Source: QQVM01 sp035341855
Lineage (GTDB): Bacteria > Bacteroidota > Bacteroidia > AKYH767-A > 2013-40CM-41-45
Length of the DNA: 29,818 bases
Assembly (NCBI GenBank): GCA_035341855.1
Contig: DAOQWA010000039.1
Span: 1-29,818 of the forward strand
Direction: 5' to 3'
The notes beneath the pieces were generated by a model. It made no database searches and was not told the origin of the DNA. It was given only the letters and a program-made list of their open reading frames with translations. The position numbers and the translations under genes were made by a program. Below, in pieces: positions 25,962-29,818 of the stretch. Each line of letters starts with the position of its first letter. Position 1 is the first letter of the stretch.

Positions 25962-25992
25962 CAAATATAAAAATCTTTTTTTATAAGGTAAA
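25962..25992 (-). promoter_or_regulatory. Bacteroidota promoter, probably for greA-hit
   Basis: On the minus strand, TTTA (25992-25989), exactly 19 bases and TATATTTG (25969-25962) match the TTTG-N19-TAnnTTTG promoter, with the -7 box exact and one mismatch at -33. The -33 box lies within the last codons of the porV-like gene. The start point would fall about 4-7 bases downstream, at the first base of the hairpin stem. Confidence 0.55.
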
Positions 25993-27042
25993 CTTCCCTC
26001 CGATTGAATGAACACCATCAAAGGGGTCCGTCGCACGGTAGGAATAGTCAATTCCGAACTTTTTGCCTGATTTCCCTAATGGAACATCAATTGTAAGTCC
26101 GGCTGACAGGCCTGTATAAACAGTCGTTCTCAGGTTATCGTCAGTAATATCATCCTCATAAGTGTAACCTCCGCGTAGCATGAACATTTCACGGAATGCA
26201 TATTCCAGTCCGGCAGTAAACTGGTCTTTCGAAAACGAATTGGAAACGAAGCTTCCTGCCAGGGTTAATCTATGATCCTTCATTAATTTGAAGTCATAAG
26301 AAGCCCCAATGCTTAAAAGAGAAGGGATCTCAAATCCGGCTGCACGTTGCTCAACTGTCAACTGATATCCTGCACTGGTGGTTGCTCTGGTCGACAGACC
26401 ATCTCCACCAAATTTCAGAGGAGTTCCAACATTTTTAAGGGCAATACCAAATTTGATATTATCCTTATCTTCATTGTTACCTGTCATGTACTGGATTCCT
26501 GCATCGATAGCCAATCCCTGTGCTCCGACATTCGATATTTTCTCATCAATAATTTTGAAGTTCACGCCTCCATAAATTGAATTAGAGAATGCCTTCGAAT
26601 AAGATAAGCCTATATTCAAATACTGAGGAGAATAAGTACCAAGTACAGGTTCCGGAAGGTCATTGGTGGTGATATCAATTTCGCCAAAACTCATTGACAT
26701 AATCGTCAAACCAATGACTCCTGTCTCACCCGATTTCTGAGCAATTCCGAAGGTATTCAGGGTAATACCACTACCTTGAAGGTAGTTGGTATGGCTGAAC
26801 AAGACTTCAGTTTTTCTTGTGTGTGCTGTTCCTGCAACGTTCAGAAACTGAGCTTCGAGTCCGCGAACCATGCCGCTATTGGCTCCATTCCAACCGGAAG
26901 AACGAGCCCAGGGGTTGATAAGAAGTTCCGTAGCTCCGGCCTGACCTGCCCTGTCAGGGTTTCCTGCGAACACCGCAGTTACAGGTGCCAAAAGTGCAAC
27001 GACTGCTAATTTAATTATCTTTCCTTTATATGACTTTCTCAT
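25981..27042 (-). CDS. PorV/PorQ-family outer-membrane beta-barrel protein
   Basis: From ATG 27042 the product has 353 residues. A signal peptide (MRKSYKGKIIKLAVVALLAP, ending VFA) precedes a repeating amphipathic beta pattern typical of FadL/PorV-like barrels, ending in an aromatic-hydrophobic C-terminus (GGKFTL). Motifs such as GQAGATELLINPWARSSG near the start and GGVNFKIIDEKI in the barrel fit the PorV/PorQ family of T9SS accessory proteins, which hold or pass on secreted substrates at the cell surface. A TTG 15 bases upstream could add five residues, but ATG gives the cleaner signal peptide. It lies 41 bases downstream of the large surface-protein gene, which is a candidate partner. Whether it is true PorV or a paralogue cannot be decided here. 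Confidence 0.8.
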   Translation of the reverse strand: MRKSYKGKIIKLAVVALLAPVTAVFAGNPDRAGQAGATELLINPWARSSGWNGANSGMVRGLEAQFLNVAGTAHTRKTEVLFSHTNYLQGSGITLNTFGIAQKSGETGVIGLTIMSMSFGEIDITTNDLPEPVLGTYSPQYLNIGLSYSKAFSNSIYGGVNFKIIDEKISNVGAQGLAIDAGIQYMTGNNEDKDNIKFGIALKNVGTPLKFGGDGLSTRATTSAGYQLTVEQRAAGFEIPSLLSIGASYDFKLMKDHRLTLAGSFVSNSFSKDQFTAGLEYAFREMFMLRGGYTYEDDITDDNLRTTVYTGLSAGLTIDVPLGKSGKKFGIDYSYRATDPFDGVHSIGGKFTL

Positions 27043-27083
27043 ATGATTGTTTTTCAAAAGCTGTGATTGATGCGTGATGAGAA

Positions 27084-29818
27084 TTAGAATGTATCAAGGT
27101 CGATCGGACGAAGAACACCAAACCATTTAATTGTGCGTTCTCCAATTCCCGGTGCACTGATATGGATGATATAAAGACCGCTGGCAATAGGTACACCGAC
27201 TGAATTCTTCAGATCCCAGTCAACTGATGTCTCCTGATTCACTGTAGGATATGTAGCACCAGCTGAGTTATTTCTATCCTGTGCAATTACATCCCGCTTT
27301 ATTGTTCTTATGATAGTACCGTTAGGAGAATAAATAGTAATTGTGCATTTACCCGGCAGATTAACAATCTTCACACGATTATCAAGCTGATTGACTTCAT
27401 AAGTAGAGAATGCGTAATAAGGATTTGGCACCACGTTTATGAGACTAAGTGCGTCTTTAGCCACATCTGTACGATCGATCTCATTAATAAGATTTTCAGT
27501 ATTAAAGCGATAGTAAGGAAGGTAGTTCGCAAATGTTGCACTTGAGTCGCTGGTGTACTGACGATAAGGTCTTGCAACGCGCAAACGGATCTTAGCGGTT
27601 GTTGAAAGCAAAGTTTGTGATGGAGCAACCAATGGAACTCCAACCCACATACAATCCTTCCACACGTCACGCATTTGCAGGTAACCTGCAGTATTTGTGA
27701 TCTGACCCCAAAGTTTAGAATGAATATGTGCGCAACCATCATAGGCAGGACCCCATTTATTGGTATCTGCCGGAGAAGGAACGTTGTAAATATTCTTTCT
27801 GCCGAAAACATAAATAACGTGTTTACCACCTGCAATAACTTCGCCGTTCGGACCAAACAGTCTTGAAGTAGGATTGAAGATCATATCTGCACCGGTTTCT
27901 CCTGTAAAGCCATTTGCCGGTGTGAGGTAAGAATCCTCACCGAAAGCAATGTTAAGACGCTCTCCGGTTTCTACATCAATGGCATAACCAGGGAACCAGC
28001 TGAAACCTGAATCAGACTGAGGCTGATAATTTTTATCGAGAGATTGGTGAATTCGAATGAACCCCTTCCCTTGAAAATTTTCTGCTTTTACTTTAGTTTT
28101 TTGCATTTCAAAAACAACACAACGGCTCCACTTTGATTTATCCGGTGTCAAAACTATGTCTACACTGTTGTACCATTCAAGGTTATCATTGATCTGTGCA
28201 TTGGTACCTGTTGGACCCGTTCCTCCGGAACCGGAAGCATCTTTGTGTGCATGGATGATGGAATCGGCAGGTGCTGCAGTATTTCCGGTAGGATCACTAC
28301 TCACCAATCTAAATGGTGCCCATGTACCGCCAAGAATTTTTTCAAAATATTGGTTACCATCTATAAAATCAGATGAAGATGGAGGGGTCATATCAATATT
28401 TTCAGATTTCCCGGAACGGATCCAGTTGAGAGGACTGAAATTATCTACATCAGGAACTCCCGTCAGCCATCTCAGTCCCGGATCTTCATATTCAATTGTT
28501 CCTTCAATCATAGCGTGACCGTCAGCCGGATGCTCTCCCGGTGCTTTTACCTGATTAGCAGAAATTGAAAATCCTGTAGTTCTGAAGAATTGACTTCCTT
28601 GCTGCTCTCCTCTGAACTGCAATTGGTCATAAGGAAACTCAAGAGATTTTGTTGAGGTGTCCTGTACTCCGGTTGACAGATTTTTCAACACCCATCTTCC
28701 TCCTGCAGTAATTGTCTCTCCTGTAAAAGTGGCGCTACCTGTTATTCTACCTGAAATTACAATTTTGTAAGGGGCAGAACTGCCTATGATACTTTTAATG
28801 ACCACAGTATAATCACGAGGGAATTGCACGATTCCTGCCGTCAATGCCTGGCCAACACGAAGACCTGTGATGTCCATTACATTAGAAATGGTATCACTTC
28901 CCCCTTTCATATCGCCCACAAAATCAATTTTTGTAATGGTATCAGTGAACCAAAGTTCATAATAACCGGATTCTACTTTAACCGGATCATAGATTCTGAT
29001 ATCTACCGGGCCACGACCTCGAACATAAGTAGGATGTTGAATCACATTACTTGGTTGTGAGGAATTGAACAGAATTTCATCTACCTGCGATTGCTTTAGA
29101 TCAAGAGTATTCCTTTCTGATCCAAGATTGTATCCATTACCAATTCCGGTAATCCTTGTGATCTCAGGACCATCACCATAGGTAGTATTCAATTTCATTC
29201 CACCTGCTTCAGGAGCTGAAATATGAGGGATACCGGTGAAAATAGAAATTGCCTCACCTGTATGACCTCTTCTTCCTGCGAGATATGATTTACTTAAACC
29301 ATCTACATAAGGATCAAAGACATCTTCATCCGGATTATAGGCATAAGCAATAGCCATATAATAATACGTTTTGTGATTGATAAGAGTAGGCTCGCCGGTA
29401 GCAAAGGCATCAGTAGTGATCCTGAAAGTGTGTCTCAGACCTTTATTCTCACCATTCACTTCTTCAACAGGAGAGAACGCATTGATGTCAGGTTGGAAGT
29501 ACTGATTGGTGATGCTTGAAACTCCATCCTGAATATCGCATTGGAATATTAATCTGGCTTTGTTAAGGTCTTTAAGATCCGTAGCTGCAACAGACTCATC
29601 TTTTAATTGATAGATCTGGTAACCCTGAAAACGATAATAAGAAATCGTATCTGTCACGGCCGGATCTCTTTCAAAATAAAGTTCACGGAAATTGTTAGAT
29701 GAAGGTCTGTTTAGTATTGAGAAGATAAGTTCCTGATCCAATTCACGGATCGCCAGTTCCGGCGCATCCGGACCATCAACAATTTTCTGTGTTGCGGTAT
29801 AGGCGTGAGTTGTGTTTA
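27084..29818 (-). CDS. Large surface/secreted protein with FlgD-like C-terminal domain (5' end outside window)
   Basis: The frame stays open to the window edge; TTG at 29741 is an internal Leu, not a start. About 910 residues are visible. An early segment, YYRFQGYQIYQLKD, resembles fibronectin type III-like modules of Bacteroidota surface proteins. The middle is beta-rich and unfamiliar, with a Gly-rich linker (GSGGTGPTGTN). The last 110 residues hold NVVPNPYYAFSTYE, then CTITIYSPNGTIIRTI and DWDLKNSVGVPIASGLYIIHIS, a FlgD-like Ig domain often found at the end of T9SS-exported proteins. It is upstream of, and probably co-transcribed with, the PorV-like gene. No enzyme motif is recognised. Confidence 0.8.
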   Translation of the reverse strand, partial: NTTHAYTATQKIVDGPDAPELAIRELDQELIFSILNRPSSNNFRELYFERDPAVTDTISYYRFQGYQIYQLKDESVAATDLKDLNKARLIFQCDIQDGVSSITNQYFQPDINAFSPVEEVNGENKGLRHTFRITTDAFATGEPTLINHKTYYYMAIAYAYNPDEDVFDPYVDGLSKSYLAGRRGHTGEAISIFTGIPHISAPEAGGMKLNTTYGDGPEITRITGIGNGYNLGSERNTLDLKQSQVDEILFNSSQPSNVIQHPTYVRGRGPVDIRIYDPVKVESGYYELWFTDTITKIDFVGDMKGGSDTISNVMDITGLRVGQALTAGIVQFPRDYTVVIKSIIGSSAPYKIVISGRITGSATFTGETITAGGRWVLKNLSTGVQDTSTKSLEFPYDQLQFRGEQQGSQFFRTTGFSISANQVKAPGEHPADGHAMIEGTIEYEDPGLRWLTGVPDVDNFSPLNWIRSGKSENIDMTPPSSSDFIDGNQYFEKILGGTWAPFRLVSSDPTGNTAAPADSIIHAHKDASGSGGTGPTGTNAQINDNLEWYNSVDIVLTPDKSKWSRCVVFEMQKTKVKAENFQGKGFIRIHQSLDKNYQPQSDSGFSWFPGYAIDVETGERLNIAFGEDSYLTPANGFTGETGADMIFNPTSRLFGPNGEVIAGGKHVIYVFGRKNIYNVPSPADTNKWGPAYDGCAHIHSKLWGQITNTAGYLQMRDVWKDCMWVGVPLVAPSQTLLSTTAKIRLRVARPYRQYTSDSSATFANYLPYYRFNTENLINEIDRTDVAKDALSLINVVPNPYYAFSTYEVNQLDNRVKIVNLPGKCTITIYSPNGTIIRTIKRDVIAQDRNNSAGATYPTVNQETSVDWDLKNSVGVPIASGLYIIHISAPGIGERTIKWFGVLRPIDLDTF

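Noticed and set aside
25425..26051. A greA frame extended by 52 residues to 26051
   Set aside because: The extension overlaps the end of the porV-like gene, the promoter boxes and the 16-bp hairpin, and its sequence has no GreA character. ATG 25895 gives a normal 156-residue GreA.
25996..26580. Plus-strand frames opposite the porV-like gene
   Set aside because: Composition follows the complement of beta-barrel codons; no start signal or family match is seen.

Overview
The window is a piece of chromosome from a member of the Bacteroidota. The main evidence is a giant surface protein with a C-terminal type IX secretion (T9SS) sorting domain, a PorV/PorQ-family outer-membrane protein, Ig-like arrays typical of gliding and environmental Bacteroidota, promoter boxes of the TAnnTTTG type, and weak or absent Shine-Dalgarno sequences. 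The flavour is that of an environmental Chitinophagales/Sphingobacteriales-like lineage. I cannot place it further without a tree. No tRNA, rRNA, CRISPR array, insertion sequence or phage gene was seen. No intergenic gap exceeds 300 bases; the longest is 13444-13729 (286 bases), where I see nothing convincing.

Layout. 1-1482 (+) is the 3' end of a secreted Ig/dockerin-like protein, closed by a bidirectional terminator. 1580-4293 (-) holds a TPR-bearing GT-C membrane protein resembling animal TMTC proteins, followed by a soluble DPM1-like GT2. 4525-13443 (-) is one 2972-residue secreted protein: two lamin-tail domains, a CotH kinase-like domain, 21 tandem Ig_7 units and a T9SS tail. 13730-15667 (-) is a di-heme cytochrome c peroxidase with a large helical N-terminal extension that may be imelysin-like. 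15722-20837 (-) is a housekeeping block: DUF58 protein, thioredoxin and DnaE. 21059-24349 (-) is a tightly coupled three-gene membrane operon: flippase-like UPF0104 protein, GT2 and an OppC-like permease. ruvC (+) starts 25 bases from it, divergently. 25023-25895 (-) is greA followed by a HIT hydrolase. 25981-29818 (-) is a PorV-like gene preceded by a large partial surface protein with a FlgD-like end.

How parts may work together. The giant protein, the 1-1482 fragment and the 27084-29818 product are probably exported to or beyond the outer membrane, and the PorV-like protein belongs to the family of T9SS accessory barrels. The most attractive hypothesis concerns 1580-4293: a DPM1-like enzyme that could make a polyprenyl-phosphate sugar, beside a TMTC-like GT-C enzyme that could transfer it to protein. 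Their immediate neighbour encodes 21 Ig-like beta-sandwich domains. In animals, TMTC enzymes O-mannosylate beta-sandwich cadherin domains. This parallel is inference only.

The clearest new structural observation is a higher-order, three-unit periodicity in the Ig_7 array. It shows that blocks of three domains, not single domains, were duplicated.
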